64,000 nucleotides of DNA from Halovulum marinum (GCF_009697225.1 NZ_WIND01000006.1:62001-126000), one strand, 5' to 3'. Positions 1-10,313 are shown, counted from the stretch's first letter. A program made the numbers and translations. Notes: generated from the sequence alone by a model not told the origin.

Positions 1-808
1 GCACGATCGCCAGCAGCGGCTTGCCCGCGTCGCCCTCGAACGGCGCGGCGAACTCGGTCAGCGCGTCGCCGGGGATCAGCGACGAGGCGGCGGCGTTGCC
101 GGTGATCTCGGGCACCGCGGCGCTTTCGGTGTTCACTGCCGGGCCGCTGTCCGCGCCCGGCGCGGTCGAGGCGATCTGCGTCGGCTGCGACGGCGCGCGC
201 GGCGGGCGGGCATCGCCGCCGCCGCCGATGCCGGCGTTGGCGCCGGTCTCGATCGCCGGGGCGCCCAGCGTCACCGCGCCGTCCGCCGGCAGGCCGGGGG
301 CCGGACCGGCGCCGCCCGCGGCCGGCGCGCGGCCAGTGTCGAGGGCGGTGTCGGGGGCGGCGGCGCTCAGTGCCGGCAGCGGCGCCGTGGCGGGCGCCTC
401 GGGTGCGGCGGGGGCGGCCGCGACCGAGGTCGCGGGCGCCGGATCCTCGGCGGGCACCGGCACGGCCTCGGTCGCATCCTCGGGTTCGGGCTGCGATTCG
501 GGCTGCGATTCGGGCTGCGGCTCGGGCTCCGTCTCCGGCTCGGGCTCCGTCTCGGGCTCCGTCTCGGGGGGCGACTCGGGCTCGGGTTCCGGCGCGGGTT
601 CCGGTCGGGACGCGGGTTCCGGGGCAGGTTCCGGTGCGGTCTCCGGTTCGGGTTCGGGCTCCGCTTCGGCTTCGGGTGCAGGCTCCGGCGCGTCCGAGGT
701 CGCGGTGGCGATCGGGCCGCCGGGCCGGGGGTTCATCACCGCCGCCCCGGACAGCCCCAGCGCCGCCACCACCAGCCCCAGAACGATACCGAACAAGAAC
801 CTGATCAT
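1..808 (-). CDS. Divergent polysaccharide deacetylase-like protein (YibQ type), N-terminal part
   Basis: The gene runs off the left edge, so only the first 269 codons are visible. It opens with an uncleaved-looking membrane segment (about residues 2-25, rich in Leu, Val and Gly). A long low-complexity stalk of alternating Glu-Pro, Ala-Pro and Gln-Pro follows (about 40-110), then an Ala/Pro-rich linker. The last visible residues ([15 protein letters not shown]) resemble the lead-in to the divergent polysaccharide deacetylase domain of Rhodobacterales YibQ-type proteins. In Rhodobacter this gene is known to lie beside trpG. The catalytic domain itself is outside the window, so the family call is inference. 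The protein is probably anchored in the inner membrane with its domain in the periplasm. The ATG at 808 is chosen because it places the membrane segment at the N-terminus. Confidence 0.6.
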   Translation of the reverse strand, partial: MIRFLFGIVLGLVVAALGLSGAAVMNPRPGGPIATATSDAPEPAPEAEAEPEPEPETAPEPAPEPASRPEPAPEPEPESPPETEPETEPEPETEPEPQPESQPESQPEPEDATEAVPVPAEDPAPATSVAAAPAAPEAPATAPLPALSAAAPDTALDTGRAPAAGGAGPAPGLPADGAVTLGAPAIETGANAGIGGGGDARPPRAPSQPTQIASTAPGADSGPAVNTESAAVPEITGNAAASSLIPGDALTEFAAPFEGDAGKPLLAIV

Positions 809-1046
809 CTGTCTGTCCCCTTCCGGCCGGCACTGCCCCGGCCCCTTGCTGACGTCTGCCTGCCCTGCGCGGCCGGTCACCTGCCGCTTGCTTCGCTTTT
901 AGCGGATACCGCGGCCGAGAACACCCGGCAATCGGGCCGAAATCATGGCACGCCCCTTGACCATGCCGCCACCGCCCGCGCATGTATACCGGCAACGCCG
1001 GCCGCCGGCCCTTTCGCGCGCCCGGCACCGGTTCCGAGGCGCGCGC

Positions 1047-1628
1047 ATGCTGCTACTGATCGACAACTACGACAGCTTTACCTACAACCTGGTGCACTAC
1101 CTGGGCGGGCTGGGCGCCGAGGTCGCGGTACACCGCAACGACGCGCTGGACGTGCAGGCGGCGATGGCGCTGCGCCCGTCGGGGATCGTGCTGTCGCCGG
1201 GCCCGTGCGATCCGGACCGGGCCGGGATCTGCCTGGCGCTGACCCGGGCCGCGGCCGAGACGCGCACGCCGCTGCTGGGCGTGTGCCTGGGCCACCAGAC
1301 CCTGGGCCAGGCGTTCGGCGGGTCCGTGGTGCGGCATTCCGAGATCGTGCACGGCAAGCCGGGGCTGATCCGCCACCAGGGCGGCGGCGTGTTCGCCGGG
1401 CTGCCGTCGCCGTTCAGCGCCACGCGCTATCATTCGCTGGTGGTGGCGCGCGACGGGCTGCCGGACGTGCTGCGGGTCACCGCCGAACTGGACGACGGCA
1501 CGATCATGGGCCTCAGCCACCGCGAACTGCCGCTGCACGGGGTGCAGTTCCACCCCGAGTCGATCGCCTCGGAGCATGGCCACGCCCTGCTGCGCAACTT
1601 CCTCGACCTGGTGCCCGAGCCGGCATGA
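1047..1628 (+). CDS. trpG: Anthranilate synthase component II (glutamine amidotransferase)
   Basis: TrpG supplies ammonia from glutamine to TrpE for the first committed step of tryptophan synthesis (chorismate to anthranilate). The 193-residue protein is a complete class I amidotransferase. It has the N-terminal DNYDSFTYN motif, the nucleophile Cys80 in G-V-C-L-G-H-Q, and His169 and Glu171 in F-H-P-E-S. The ATG at 1047 is preferred over upstream in-frame starts because it puts the conserved [11 protein letters not shown] start at residue 1. The gene overlaps trpD by four bases (ATGA), which suggests coupled translation. trpE is not in the window. Confidence 0.96.
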   Translation: MLLLIDNYDSFTYNLVHYLGGLGAEVAVHRNDALDVQAAMALRPSGIVLSPGPCDPDRAGICLALTRAAAETRTPLLGVCLGHQTLGQAFGGSVVRHSEIVHGKPGLIRHQGGGVFAGLPSPFSATRYHSLVVARDGLPDVLRVTAELDDGTIMGLSHRELPLHGVQFHPESIASEHGHALLRNFLDLVPEPA

Positions 1629-2641
1629 GCGATCCTCTGAAGCCCCTTATCGCCCGCGCCGCGGACGGCCCGCTGAGCCGCGCCGAGGCCGAGACCGCCT
1701 TCGAGATCCTGATGGAGGGCAACGCGACCCCCAGCCAGATCGGCGGGTTGTTGATGGCGCTGCGCGTGCGCGGCGAAACCGTGGACGAGTACGCCGCCGC
1801 CGCCGCCGTGATGCGGCGCAAGTGCCTGCCGGTGGCGGCGCCCGAGGGCGCGATGGACATCGTCGGCACCGGGGGCGACGGCAAGGGGACGCTGAACATC
1901 TCGACCGCGACGGCCTTCGTCGTGGCCGGTGCGGGCGTCGTCGTCGCCAAGCACGGGAACCGGAACCTGAGCTCCAAGTCCGGTGCCGCCGATGCGCTGA
2001 CCGAACTGGGGATCGACGTCATGGTCGGCCCCGAGGTGGTCGAGCGGGCGCTGGCCGAGGTCGGCATCGCCTTCATGATGGCGCCGATGCACCACCCGGC
2101 GGTGCGCCACGTCATGCCCTCGCGGCAGGAACTGGGCACGCGGACGATCTTCAACATCCTCGGCCCGCTGACCAACCCGGCCGGGGTCAGGCGCCAGCTG
2201 ACCGGCGCGTTCTCGCAGGCGGTGATCCGGCCGATGGCCGAGACCCTGGGCGCGCTGGGCTGCGAGCGCGCCTGGGTGGTGCACGGCTCGGACGGCACCG
2301 ACGAGATCACCATCTGCGGCCCGACTGCGGTCGCGGCGCTGGAGGGCGGCGCGGTGACGATGCACGAGGTGCACCCCGAGGACGCCGGCCTGCCGGTGCA
2401 TCCGTTCGCCGACATCCTCGGCGGCACGCCGGCCGACAACGCCGCCGCGCTGAAGGCGCTGCTGCGCGGACAGCACTCGGCCTATCGCGACGCGGTTCTG
2501 CTGAACGCGGCGGCCGCGCTGGTGATCGCCGGGGTCGCGGCGGACCTGCGCGAGGGCGCGGCGCGGGCCGCCGAGAGCATCGACAGCGGCGCGGCGCGCG
2601 GCAAGGTCGAGGGCCTGGCGCGCGTCACCTCGGGGGCATGA
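1625..2641 (+). CDS. trpD: Anthranilate phosphoribosyltransferase
   Basis: TrpD transfers phosphoribose from PRPP to anthranilate, the second step of the tryptophan pathway. The product is 338 residues, the usual length. It shows the glycine-rich PRPP loop G-T-G-G-D-G (81-86), N-I-S-T-A-T (91-96) and K-H-G-N-R (109-113). A short helical N-terminal domain comes first. The ATG overlaps the trpG stop and the stop overlaps the next start (ATGA at both junctions), so it sits inside a translationally coupled operon. It is a separate TrpD, not fused to TrpG as in enterobacteria. Confidence 0.97.
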   Translation: MSDPLKPLIARAADGPLSRAEAETAFEILMEGNATPSQIGGLLMALRVRGETVDEYAAAAAVMRRKCLPVAAPEGAMDIVGTGGDGKGTLNISTATAFVVAGAGVVVAKHGNRNLSSKSGAADALTELGIDVMVGPEVVERALAEVGIAFMMAPMHHPAVRHVMPSRQELGTRTIFNILGPLTNPAGVRRQLTGAFSQAVIRPMAETLGALGCERAWVVHGSDGTDEITICGPTAVAALEGGAVTMHEVHPEDAGLPVHPFADILGGTPADNAAALKALLRGQHSAYRDAVLLNAAAALVIAGVAADLREGAARAAESIDSGAARGKVEGLARVTSGA

Positions 2642-3300
2642 GCCTCGACGTCTCGCGGCTCGGCGGCTGGGGCGGGCTGGCGTTCTTCCGCGACCGGCTG
2701 CCGGGGATCGTGCAACGGCTGGACGCCGGCGGCGCGATGCTGCCGCCGGCGCACCAGGTGTTCGCCGCGCTGGAGCTGACGCAGCCGCAGGACGTGCGCG
2801 CGGTGATCCTGGGCCAGGACCCGTACCCGACGCCCGGCCACGCCCACGGGCTGGCGTTCTCGGTGGCGCCCGAGGTACAGCCCCTGCCCCGGTCCTTGTC
2901 CAACATCTTCAAGGAGATGCAGGACGATCTTGGCGCCTGCCCGCCGACCGGCGACCTGCGGCCCTGGGCGCGCCAGGGGGTGCTGCTGCTGAACGCCGCG
3001 CTGACCGTGCCGCCGGGCGCGGCGGGCGGGCACATGTCGCTGGGCTGGGACCGGCTGGCGCACGAGGTTCTGGCGGCGCTGGACGACCGGCCGCGGGCGT
3101 TCCTGCTGTGGGGGCGCCCGGCGCAGAAGCTGGCCGCGGGGATCGATCCGGCGCGGCACCTGAAGATCGAGACCGCGCACCCCTCGCCGCTGTCGGCGCG
3201 GCGCGGATTCTTCGGCTCGCGGCCGTTCAGCCGGGTGAATTCCTGGTTGGAAAGCCGCGGCGAACCCGCGATAAGCTGGGCGGGAACGGAGGATACATGA
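2638..3300 (+). CDS. ung: Uracil-DNA glycosylase, family 1
   Basis: The enzyme removes uracil from DNA to start base-excision repair. The 220-residue protein has the water-activating motif G-Q-D-P-Y (59-63, catalytic Asp61). The H-A-H-G-L-A-F-S segment follows, and the second active-site motif H-P-S-P-L-S (His181) begins the minor-groove loop. The residue after G-Q-D-P-Y is Pro instead of the His found in E. coli. It lies between trpD and trpC with four-base overlaps on both sides, so it must be co-expressed with tryptophan genes. Nothing in the sequence suggests a biosynthetic role, and its operon position is the odd feature. Confidence 0.95.
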   Translation: MSLDVSRLGGWGGLAFFRDRLPGIVQRLDAGGAMLPPAHQVFAALELTQPQDVRAVILGQDPYPTPGHAHGLAFSVAPEVQPLPRSLSNIFKEMQDDLGACPPTGDLRPWARQGVLLLNAALTVPPGAAGGHMSLGWDRLAHEVLAALDDRPRAFLLWGRPAQKLAAGIDPARHLKIETAHPSPLSARRGFFGSRPFSRVNSWLESRGEPAISWAGTEDT

Positions 3301-4106
3301 CGCAGACCGTGCTGGACCGCATCAAGGCCTACAAGCTGGAAGAGATCGCCGCCGCCAAGGTCGCGCGCCCCGTCGCCGGCGTCGAGGCCGACGCCAGGGC
3401 CGCGCCCGCGCCGCGCGACTTCGCCGGCGCGCTGCGCCGCGCGCAGGCCGCGGGCTACGGGCTGATCGCCGAGATCAAGAAGGCGTCGCCCTCCAGGGGA
3501 CTGATCCGGGCCGATTTCGACCCGCCGGCGCTGGCGCGGGCCTACCAGGCGGGCGGTGCGACGTGCCTGTCGGTGCTGACCGACACGCCATCGTTCCAGG
3601 GCAGCCCGGACTACCTGCGCGCGGCGCGGGCGGCGGCCGACCTGCCGATCCTGCGCAAGGATTTCATGTACGACCCGTACCAGGTGGCCGAAGCGCGGGC
3701 CTGGGGCGCGGACTGCATCCTGATCATCCTCGCCTCGGTCTCGGACGCGCAGGCGGCGGAGCTGGAGGACGCGGCGCAGGCCTGGGGCATGGCCGCGCTG
3801 CTGGAGGTGCACGACGGCGCGGAACTCGACCGGGCGCTGCGGCTGAAATCGCCGTTGATCGGAATAAACAACCGCAATCTCAAGACCTTCGAGACCTCGC
3901 TTCAGACGACGCTCGATCTGGCGCCGCGGGTGCCGGGCGACCGGCTGGTGATCTCGGAAAGCGGCCTGTTCACCCCCGCCGACCTGTCGCGCATGGCCGC
4001 GGCGGACGTGCGCAGCTTCCTGATCGGCGAAAGCCTGATGCGGCAGGACGACGTGGCGGCGGCGACGCGCGCCCTGCTGGCCGGCGCGCCCGAGGCCGTG
4101 CGATGA
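3297..4106 (+). CDS. trpC: Indole-3-glycerol phosphate synthase
   Basis: TrpC closes the indole ring by converting carboxyphenylamino-deoxyribulose phosphate to indoleglycerol phosphate. The 269-residue protein has the expected TIM-barrel landmarks: [12 protein letters not shown] (the E-I-K catalytic lysine region), S-V-L-T-D, L-R-K-D-F, L-L-E-V-H and G-I-N-N-R-N-L. It ends with the phosphate-binding G-E-S-L. It is monofunctional, with no TrpF domain. The start overlaps the ung stop and the stop overlaps the moaC start (ATGA). Confidence 0.97.
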   Translation: MTQTVLDRIKAYKLEEIAAAKVARPVAGVEADARAAPAPRDFAGALRRAQAAGYGLIAEIKKASPSRGLIRADFDPPALARAYQAGGATCLSVLTDTPSFQGSPDYLRAARAAADLPILRKDFMYDPYQVAEARAWGADCILIILASVSDAQAAELEDAAQAWGMAALLEVHDGAELDRALRLKSPLIGINNRNLKTFETSLQTTLDLAPRVPGDRLVISESGLFTPADLSRMAAADVRSFLIGESLMRQDDVAAATRALLAGAPEAVR

Positions 4107-4588
4107 AGGCGCCCGGCAAGCTGACCCATTTCGACGAGGCCGGCGCGGCGCAGATGGTCGACGTGTCGGAAAAGCCCGTCACCGCGCGCACCGCCACCGC
4201 CGTGGCGCAGATCAACATGCAGCCCGAGACGCTGGCGCTGATCCGCGAGGGCCGCGCGAAGAAGGGCGACGTGCTGGCGGTGGCGCGGCTGGCGGGGATC
4301 ATGGCGGCGAAGAAGACGCACGATCTGATCCCGCTGTGTCACCCGCTGGCGCTGTCGAAGGTGACGCTGGAGCTGACCCCGGCCGAAGCCCCGCCGCGGA
4401 TCGAGATCTCGGCCACGGTCAAGACCTCGGGCCAGACCGGCGTCGAGATGGAGGCGCTGACCGCCGCCACCGTCGCCGCGCTGACCGTCTACGACATGGT
4501 CAAGGCGGTGGACCGGGGGATGGAGATCACCGGCGCGCGGCTGGTGTTCAAGGATGGCGGCGCCTCGGGAAGGTTCGAGGCGCCATGA
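4103..4588 (+). CDS. moaC: Cyclic pyranopterin monophosphate synthase, molybdenum cofactor biosynthesis
   Basis: MoaC works after MoaA to form cyclic pyranopterin monophosphate, the first stable molybdopterin precursor. The 161-residue protein matches the family length. It carries the core M-V-D-V-S-E-K near residue 20, the [13 protein letters not shown] motif, and the M-E-A-L-T-A and D-M-V-K-A-V-D segments with the conserved active-site residues. It overlaps trpC and moeA by four bases each, so tryptophan and molybdenum-cofactor genes form one transcription unit. That arrangement is usual in Rhodobacterales. Confidence 0.97.
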   Translation: MKAPGKLTHFDEAGAAQMVDVSEKPVTARTATAVAQINMQPETLALIREGRAKKGDVLAVARLAGIMAAKKTHDLIPLCHPLALSKVTLELTPAEAPPRIEISATVKTSGQTGVEMEALTAATVAALTVYDMVKAVDRGMEITGARLVFKDGGASGRFEAP

Positions 4589-5769
4589 TCCCGGTCGCCG
4601 AGGCGCGGGCCCGGATCCTCGCGCCGCTGTCGCCGCTGCCCACCGAGACCGTGCCGCTGGCGCGCGCGCTGGGCCGGGTGCTGGCCGAGCCGGTGGCCGC
4701 GCGGCGCACGCAGCCGCCGTTCGACGCCTCGGCGATGGACGGCTACGCCGTGCGCCGGGCCGAGGCCGGCCCCGGCGCGGTGCTGCGGGTGATCGGCGAA
4801 AGCGCCGCCGGCGCGCGCTTCGACGGGGTTCTGGGCGCGGGCCAGGCGGTGCGCATCTTCACCGGCGCGCCGCTGCCCGCAGGCGCCGACGACGTGCTGA
4901 TCCAGGAGGATGCCGACCGGAACGGCGATCGGATCACCGTGCGCGCCGGCCGCGACGAGAAGCGCCACATCCGCCCGGCGGGCGACGATTTCGCCGCCGG
5001 CGACGTCTTTCCCGGCCGCGGCCCGCTGGGCCCCGCCGACATCGCGCTGCTGGCGGCGATGAACCACGCCGCGCTGCCGCTGCGCCGCCGGCCGGTGGTG
5101 GCGCTGATCGCCACCGGCGACGAGCTGGTGATGCCGGGCGCGGAGCCGGGGCCGGACCAGATCGTCAGCTCGAACAATTTCGGCCTGGCGGCGATGCTGA
5201 CGCGCGCCGGCGCCGTGCCGCGGCTGCTGCCGATCGCCGCCGACCGGCCCGAGAGCCTTGCGGCGCTGCTCGAGCTGGCATCGGACGCGGACCTGATCGT
5301 GACCCTGGGCGGCGCCTCGGTCGGGGATCACGACCTGGTGCGCGCGACGGCGCTGGCGCAGGGGCTGGAGCTGGGGTTCTACAAGGTCGCGATGCGCCCG
5401 GGCAAGCCGCTGATGGCCGGGACGCTGCGCGGCACGACGCTTATCGGACTGCCGGGAAACCCTGTCTCGGCAATGGTTTGCGGCGCGATCTTCGTCCTGC
5501 CCGCGGTCCGCACAATGCTCGGGCTGCCGCCCGGCCCCGAGACCCGCGCCGCGCGCCTGGCCGGTCCGGTCGGGCGCAACGGCCCGCGCGAGCACTACAT
5601 GCGCGCCCGGCTGGAGGAGACCGCTGACGGGCCGCGCGTGACCGTGTTCGAGCGCCAGGACAGCGCGCTGCTGCATGTGCTGCAGGCCGCCGACTGTCTG
5701 GCGGTGCGGCCGGCCGATGCCCCGGCCGCCGCGGCCGGCGATCTCGTGCAGGTTGTCCCGCTGCCATAG
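4585..5769 (+). CDS. moeA: Molybdopterin molybdenumtransferase
   Basis: MoeA inserts molybdate into adenylylated molybdopterin. The 394-residue product has the N-terminal [12 protein letters not shown] motif and the [11 protein letters not shown] motif. The MogA-like domain has T-G-D-E-L and G-G-A-S-V-G-D-H-D, and the last conserved block is G-L-P-G-N-P-V-S. It is the final gene of the trpGDC-ung-moaC-moeA run. The next gene, lexA, has its own promoter about 40 bases downstream. No intrinsic terminator is visible in that gap. Confidence 0.96.
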   Translation: MIPVAEARARILAPLSPLPTETVPLARALGRVLAEPVAARRTQPPFDASAMDGYAVRRAEAGPGAVLRVIGESAAGARFDGVLGAGQAVRIFTGAPLPAGADDVLIQEDADRNGDRITVRAGRDEKRHIRPAGDDFAAGDVFPGRGPLGPADIALLAAMNHAALPLRRRPVVALIATGDELVMPGAEPGPDQIVSSNNFGLAAMLTRAGAVPRLLPIAADRPESLAALLELASDADLIVTLGGASVGDHDLVRATALAQGLELGFYKVAMRPGKPLMAGTLRGTTLIGLPGNPVSAMVCGAIFVLPAVRTMLGLPPGPETRAARLAGPVGRNGPREHYMRARLEETADGPRVTVFERQDSALLHVLQAADCLAVRPADAPAAAAGDLVQVVPLP

Positions 5770-5807
5770 AACAAAACGGTTGCGCTTATTCGAATTCCTG
5801 CCGGGAA

Positions 5808-5836
5808 TTGACACAAAACGGGAACACATGTAGAAC
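5808..5836 (+). promoter_or_regulatory. lexA promoter (sigma70-like)
   Basis: A -35 hexamer TTGACA (5808-5813) is followed by a 17-base spacer and a -10-like TAGAAC (5831-5836). This is the best promoter match between moeA and lexA. The predicted start point lies near 5843, about 55 bases before the lexA ATG. The -10 hexamer lies inside the SOS box, so LexA bound there would block RNA polymerase. Confidence 0.7.
5822..5836 (+). promoter_or_regulatory. SOS box (LexA operator), direct repeat GAAC-N7-GAAC
   Basis: GAAC at 5822-5825 and GAAC at 5833-5836 are separated by seven bases. Read on the other strand this is GTTC-N7-GTTC, the direct-repeat LexA operator described for Rhodobacter sphaeroides and other alphaproteobacteria. 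A further GAAC at 5843-5846 has a six-base spacing and probably does not count. Its position over the -10 element fits autoregulation of lexA. Confidence 0.8.
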
Positions 5837-5898
5837 CTCAAGGAACGAAGCGCGTACCGGATGAAATCGTTCCGGGCGGAAGACCGGGGTTGAGGCAG

Positions 5899-6579
5899 AT
5901 GCTGACCAGAAAACAGCTCGATCTACTGACGTTCATCCACAAGCGCATCCAGCGCGACGGGGTGCCGCCCTCGTTCGACGAGATGAAGGAGGCGCTGGAC
6001 CTGCGCTCCAAGTCCGGCATCCACCGGCTGATCACCGCGCTCGAGGAGCGCGGCTTCGTCCGCCGCCTGGCGCACCGCGCCCGCGCGATCGAGATCGTCC
6101 GCCTGCCCGACGGCATGGGCGGCGGCAACGTCACCTCGCTGCAGGCCGCACGTGAGGCGGCGCAGGCGCCCGAGGCCGACGGCGAGCGGCCCGACGTGGT
6201 CGAGGTGCCGGTGATGGGCCGGATCGCCGCCGGCACGCCGATCGCGGCGATCGAGCAGGTATCGCACCGCACCGCGGTGCCCGGCAGCATGATCAGCGGC
6301 TCGGCGCGGCATTTCGCGCTGGAGGTGCGCGGCGACTCGATGATCGAGGCCGGCATCAACAACGGCGACATCGTGGTGATCCGCGAGCAGGACCGGGCCG
6401 AGAACGGCGACATCGTCGTCGCCCTGGTCGAGGGCCAGGAGGCGACGCTGAAACGGCTGCGCCGCAAGGGCGCGGCGATCGCGCTCGAGGCCGCGAACCC
6501 GGCGTTCGAGACCCGCGTCTACCGCGCCGACCAGGTGCAGGTGCAGGGCAAGCTGGTCGGGCTGATCCGCAGCTACTGA
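5899..6579 (+). CDS. lexA: LexA repressor, SOS response regulator
   Basis: LexA represses SOS genes and is inactivated by RecA-stimulated self-cleavage. The 226-residue protein has an N-terminal winged helix (about 1-70, starting M-L-T-R-K-Q). A linker with an Ala111-Gly112 cleavage site (R-I-A-A-G-T) follows, and the peptidase domain has Ser147 (R-G-D-S-M) and Lys185 (A-T-L-K-R). The ATG at 5899 is chosen over a TTG nine bases upstream because it gives the usual family N-terminus. It is transcribed from its own SOS-boxed promoter. Confidence 0.96.
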   Translation: MLTRKQLDLLTFIHKRIQRDGVPPSFDEMKEALDLRSKSGIHRLITALEERGFVRRLAHRARAIEIVRLPDGMGGGNVTSLQAAREAAQAPEADGERPDVVEVPVMGRIAAGTPIAAIEQVSHRTAVPGSMISGSARHFALEVRGDSMIEAGINNGDIVVIREQDRAENGDIVVALVEGQEATLKRLRRKGAAIALEAANPAFETRVYRADQVQVQGKLVGLIRSY

Positions 6580-6606
6580 TCCGGCCAGCCCGGTCCGCCT
6601 CACCTG

Positions 6607-6638
6607 CCCCGATCCGGCCCCGATCCGGCCCCGATCCG
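6607..6638. repeat. Three 11-bp tandem copies of CCCCGATCCGG
   Basis: Units at 6607-6617, 6618-6628 and 6629-6638 (the last lacks one base) lie between the converging ends of lexA and comEC. No protein is encoded. It looks like simple slippage expansion in a GC-rich spacer. Confidence 0.8.
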
Positions 6639-6708
6639 ACAGCCGCCAGCGGTTTTCCGCGACCCCGGCCGGGTCCGCCCCGGCCGCTTCGTCTTGACTG
6701 GACAACCG

Positions 6709-8787
6709 CTAACGTGCCGCCGCGGCCGGGCGCCGCGTCCACGGGCGCGCGCCCTCGGTCGCGCGGGTGGTCACCGGCGCCGCCAGCGCGCCGGCGCGCC
6801 AGGCATGGGCCCCGCCCCGCGCCAGCTGCGCCGCGCCGACGAAGGCGCAGGCCGGAGCCGCCGGCGGCCGGCTCGCGCGCGGCGCGATCAGCAGCACCGC
6901 CGCGCCGCACAGCGCCGGCGGCACGGTCTCGTCCTCGACCAGCAGAACGGCGGCGCCGTCCGGCAGCGCGACCCGCCAGGGCGCACCCGGCGGCGCGCGG
7001 CCGGCGGCGGCGGTCTGGTCGGCGGCGTCACCGTCGTTCTCCAGCCAGACCTGGGCGGCGAAACCGGCGCCGCGCGGGCGGCTGAGCGCCCGCCCCGCCA
7101 CGGTCCGCACGCCGACCAGCCGGCCCTCGGGATCGAGCAGCACCAGCGGCCGCTCGGACGCCGCCCAGCCGGCCAGCGCCACCGCGACCAGCACCGGCCC
7201 GGCCGCGCGCAGCGGGCCGCGCAGCGCGATCAGCATCAGCGCGCCCAGCGTCAGCACGCCCAGCACCCAGGGCGGGCCGGTGGGCACCGGCGTCATCGGC
7301 GCCTCCTGCCGGGCGACCCAGCCGGCGACGTTCAGGATGTGGTCGATGCCGATCTCCATCAGCCCGAAGCCGAGCCCCTGCAGGCCCAGCGGCCACAGCA
7401 GCAGCGCCAGCAGCGCGGCGGGCATCACCAGCAGCCCCATCGCCGGCACCGCCAGCACGTTGGCCAGCAGCCCGTACTGCGCCATCTGGTTGAAGTGGAA
7501 CGCCGAATAGGGCGCCGTCGCCAGCCCCGCCACCGCCGAGGTCAGCACCAGCGCCGCCACCGCCCGGCCCCAGCGCCAGCCGCCGCGCGCCAGCGCCTGC
7601 CACCAGCCGACCCTGCGCAGCGCATCATAGACCGCGATCAGCGCGGTGGTGGCGGCGAACGACATCTGGAACCCCGGACCGAGCAGGCTGACCGGGCGCC
7701 ACAGCAGCACCGCCAGCGCCGCCAGCGCCACCGCGCGCAGGGTCAGCGCCGGGCGGTCCACCAGCACCGCGCCGAAGATCGCCGCCGCCATGATGAAGGC
7801 GCGCTGGGTGGCGATGCTGGCGCCCGACAGCGCCAGGTAGCCGGCCCCGGCCAGCAGCGCGGCGACGGCGGCGATCTTCTTGACCGGCAGCCGCAGCGCC
7901 ACGTCCGGCAGCAGCGCCAGCCCGAGCCGGACGCAGGCGAACACCACCCCGGTCAGCAGCCCCATGTGCAGCCCCGAGATCGCCAGCAGATGCGCCAGGT
8001 TCGAGGCCCGCAGCCCGACCAGGTCCTGCGGATCGACGGTCGAGCGGTCGCCGGTCAGGATCGCCGCCGCGAAGCCGCCGCTGCGCGCCGGCATCTGGCC
8101 GCGGATCGCGTCCGCCAGCCGCATCCGCAGGCTGAGAAGCGGCACCCCCGCCAGCCCGCCGGGATGCGGCTCGGCCAGCACCACCGGCTCGGCGGTGTAG
8201 CCGATCGCGCCCAGGCGCAGGAACCAGGCCCAGCGGCGGAAATCGAAACCGCCGGGCTCGACCGGCTCGGGCGGCGGCGTCAGCCGGGCGCGCATCATCA
8301 CCCGCGCGCCGGGCCGCGCCACCTGCGGGTCGGGATCGTCGCCCAGCACCACGCGCACCCGCGCCGGCGTGTCCGCCGCCGCCACCCCCGGCAGGTGGAC
8401 CCGGTCCAGCAGCAGCCGCAGCCGGTTGCCCTGCGAGCGGTCGAAGCCGACGATGCGGCCCACCACCGGGCCGAAATGGGTGCGCTCCAGCACCGGCGCG
8501 GACAGCCGTCCGGTGTGCAGCGCCGCGACCGCGCCGCCCAGCAGGCACAGCATCGCCAGCATCGGCAGGCCGCCGCGGCGGAACGCCGCCAACAGGCCGG
8601 CGCCGGCCAGCGCCAGCGCGCCCAGCCCCCAGGCCAGCGCGGCGGGCGGCTCGGCCGGCAGCGAGAAATAGCCGGCGATGCCCGCGCCGAGGGCGACCGG
8701 CGCCCACAGCAGGCCGGTGTGCCGCTGCGCCTCGGCCTGGGCGGCGAGCCATCGGGTCAGCCGCACTCTTGTTTCCCCTCGTCTCAC
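6709..8787 (-). CDS. comEC: ComEC/Rec2-family membrane protein
   Basis: ComEC forms the inner-membrane channel for single-stranded DNA during natural transformation. The 692-residue protein has an N-terminal DUF4131-like region with two or three membrane helices and a soluble insert. The Competence domain (about 210-500) follows, with I-L-T-G-D-R, H-L-L-A-I-S-G-L-H and G-Y-L-A-L-S-G-A-S-I-A-T-Q-R-A and many helices. The C-terminal part is a short Ala-rich domain with no H-x-H-x-D-H motif, so the metallo-beta-lactamase domain of B. subtilis ComEC is absent. The start is a GTG at 8787; a second GTG eight codons in is possible. It is divergent from gltX with 55 bases between them. Confidence 0.88.
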   Translation of the reverse strand: MRRGETRVRLTRWLAAQAEAQRHTGLLWAPVALGAGIAGYFSLPAEPPAALAWGLGALALAGAGLLAAFRRGGLPMLAMLCLLGGAVAALHTGRLSAPVLERTHFGPVVGRIVGFDRSQGNRLRLLLDRVHLPGVAAADTPARVRVVLGDDPDPQVARPGARVMMRARLTPPPEPVEPGGFDFRRWAWFLRLGAIGYTAEPVVLAEPHPGGLAGVPLLSLRMRLADAIRGQMPARSGGFAAAILTGDRSTVDPQDLVGLRASNLAHLLAISGLHMGLLTGVVFACVRLGLALLPDVALRLPVKKIAAVAALLAGAGYLALSGASIATQRAFIMAAAIFGAVLVDRPALTLRAVALAALAVLLWRPVSLLGPGFQMSFAATTALIAVYDALRRVGWWQALARGGWRWGRAVAALVLTSAVAGLATAPYSAFHFNQMAQYGLLANVLAVPAMGLLVMPAALLALLLWPLGLQGLGFGLMEIGIDHILNVAGWVARQEAPMTPVPTGPPWVLGVLTLGALMLIALRGPLRAAGPVLVAVALAGWAASERPLVLLDPEGRLVGVRTVAGRALSRPRGAGFAAQVWLENDGDAADQTAAAGRAPPGAPWRVALPDGAAVLLVEDETVPPALCGAAVLLIAPRASRPPAAPACAFVGAAQLARGGAHAWRAGALAAPVTTRATEGARPWTRRPAAAAR

Positions 8788-8842
8788 GACCTAGACAGTT
8801 GCGCAACACTTCCCCCGACATGGTTTCCAAGAGGTTAAGCAC

Positions 8843-10243
8843 ATGGGCTCTGACGCGGTTGTCACCCGGTTCGCGCCGTCCCCGACCGGCTTCCTGCACA
8901 TCGGCGGCGCGCGCACCGCGCTGTTCAACTGGCTTTTTGCCCGCAACCGGGGCGGCACCTTCCTGCTGCGGATCGAGGATACCGACCGCGCCCGCTCCAC
9001 CCCCGAGGCGACGCAGGCGATCCTCGACGGGCTGGCGTGGCTGGGACTGGACTGGGACGGCGATCCGGTCAGCCAGGCGTCGCGTGCCGACCGGCACGCC
9101 GAGGTGGCGCAGAAGATGGTCGCCGACGGCACCGCCTATCGCTGCTATGCCAGCAAGGACGAGATCGACGCCTTCCGCGCGGCCGAGAAGGCCGCAGGCC
9201 GGCCGCCGCTGTTCCGCTCGCCCTGGCGCGACGGCGGCGCGGCCCCCGAGGGCGTGCCCTGCGTGGTGCGCCTGAAGGCCCCCCGCGACGGCGAGACGGT
9301 GGTCGAGGACCGGGTGCAGGGCACCGTCACCTGGAAGAACGAGACGCTGGACGACCTGATCCTGCTGCGCTCGGACGGCACCCCGACCTACATGCTGGCG
9401 GTGGTGGTGGACGATCACGACATGGGCGTGACCCATGTGATCCGCGGCGACGACCACCTGACCAACGCCGCGCGGCAGACGCTGATCTACCGGGCCGCCG
9501 GCTGGCCGACGCCGGTGTTCGCGCACATCCCGCTGATCCACGGCCCCGACGGCGCCAAGCTGTCCAAGCGCCACGGCGCGCTGGGGGTCGATGCGTACCG
9601 CGACATGGGCTACCCGGCGCGGGCGATGCGCAACTACCTGGCGCGGCTGGGCTGGAGCCATGGCGACGACGAGTTCTTCACCGACGCGCAGGCGATCGAG
9701 TGGTTCTCGCTGGAGCAGATCGGCAGGTCGCCGGCGCGATTCGACTTCAAGAAGCTGGAGAATCTGTCCGGGCAGCACATCCGGGCGATGAGCGACGACG
9801 AGATGGTCGCCGAGATCCGCGCCTTCGCTGCATCGCAGCAAGTTCCCGCCCCCGACGAGACGCAGGTGCAGCAACTGCGCGCCGCCGGCGCCGGGCTGCG
9901 AGATCGCGCGAAGACACTTCCGGAACTGCTTGAAATGGCGCATTTCATTCTGGGATCTCGCCCGTTCGAGCCGGACGAGAAAGCGGCCGCTCAGCTGGAT
10001 ACGGTATCCCGTGGTATGCTGCACAGATTGACTGAGCGCCTGCGAAATGCTAGCTGGGAGCAGCACATCCTGGAGGCCGAAATCCGCGATTTCGCCGACC
10101 AGGAAGGGCTGAAGCTTGGCAAGGTGGCGCAACCTCTGCGGGCGGCATTGACCGGCCGCGCAGTCTCTCCCAGCGTGTTCGACGTGATGGGCGTGATCGG
10201 CAAGGAGGAGACGCTGGCCCGCCTGGCGGATGCAGCCGGCTGA
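8843..10243 (+). CDS. gltX: Glutamyl-tRNA synthetase
   Basis: The enzyme charges tRNA-Glu (and in many alphaproteobacteria also tRNA-Gln, for later amidation). The 466-residue class I synthetase has the HIGH-type motif F-L-H-I-G-G (17-22), R-I-E-D-T-D, and the KMSKS-type motif K-L-S-K-R (239-243). The C-terminal anticodon-binding region follows. From about 9830 to the end, codon use is visibly less GC3-biased than in the first two thirds, although the reading frame is intact. Alphaproteobacteria commonly carry two gltX copies, and which paralogue this is cannot be decided here. An AAGAGG ribosome-binding site precedes the ATG. Confidence 0.95.
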   Translation: MGSDAVVTRFAPSPTGFLHIGGARTALFNWLFARNRGGTFLLRIEDTDRARSTPEATQAILDGLAWLGLDWDGDPVSQASRADRHAEVAQKMVADGTAYRCYASKDEIDAFRAAEKAAGRPPLFRSPWRDGGAAPEGVPCVVRLKAPRDGETVVEDRVQGTVTWKNETLDDLILLRSDGTPTYMLAVVVDDHDMGVTHVIRGDDHLTNAARQTLIYRAAGWPTPVFAHIPLIHGPDGAKLSKRHGALGVDAYRDMGYPARAMRNYLARLGWSHGDDEFFTDAQAIEWFSLEQIGRSPARFDFKKLENLSGQHIRAMSDDEMVAEIRAFAASQQVPAPDETQVQQLRAAGAGLRDRAKTLPELLEMAHFILGSRPFEPDEKAAAQLDTVSRGMLHRLTERLRNASWEQHILEAEIRDFADQEGLKLGKVAQPLRAALTGRAVSPSVFDVMGVIGKEETLARLADAAG

Positions 10244-10313
10244 CCGGCCGGGACTACAGGGAAATTCGCGCCGCCCGCCCGGGCATGGCGCCCGCAGCAA
10301 CAAGGACATCACC

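Noticed and set aside
21-902. Plus-strand Ser/Gly-rich frame
   Set aside because: It is the complement of the Glu-Pro repeat region of the minus-strand YibQ-type gene. The minus frame has a membrane segment and a sensible domain lead-in; the plus frame has neither.
957-990. TTGACC and TATACC upstream of trpG as a promoter
   Set aside because: The spacer is 22 bases, too long for a sigma70 promoter, and no better -10 is present at the right distance.
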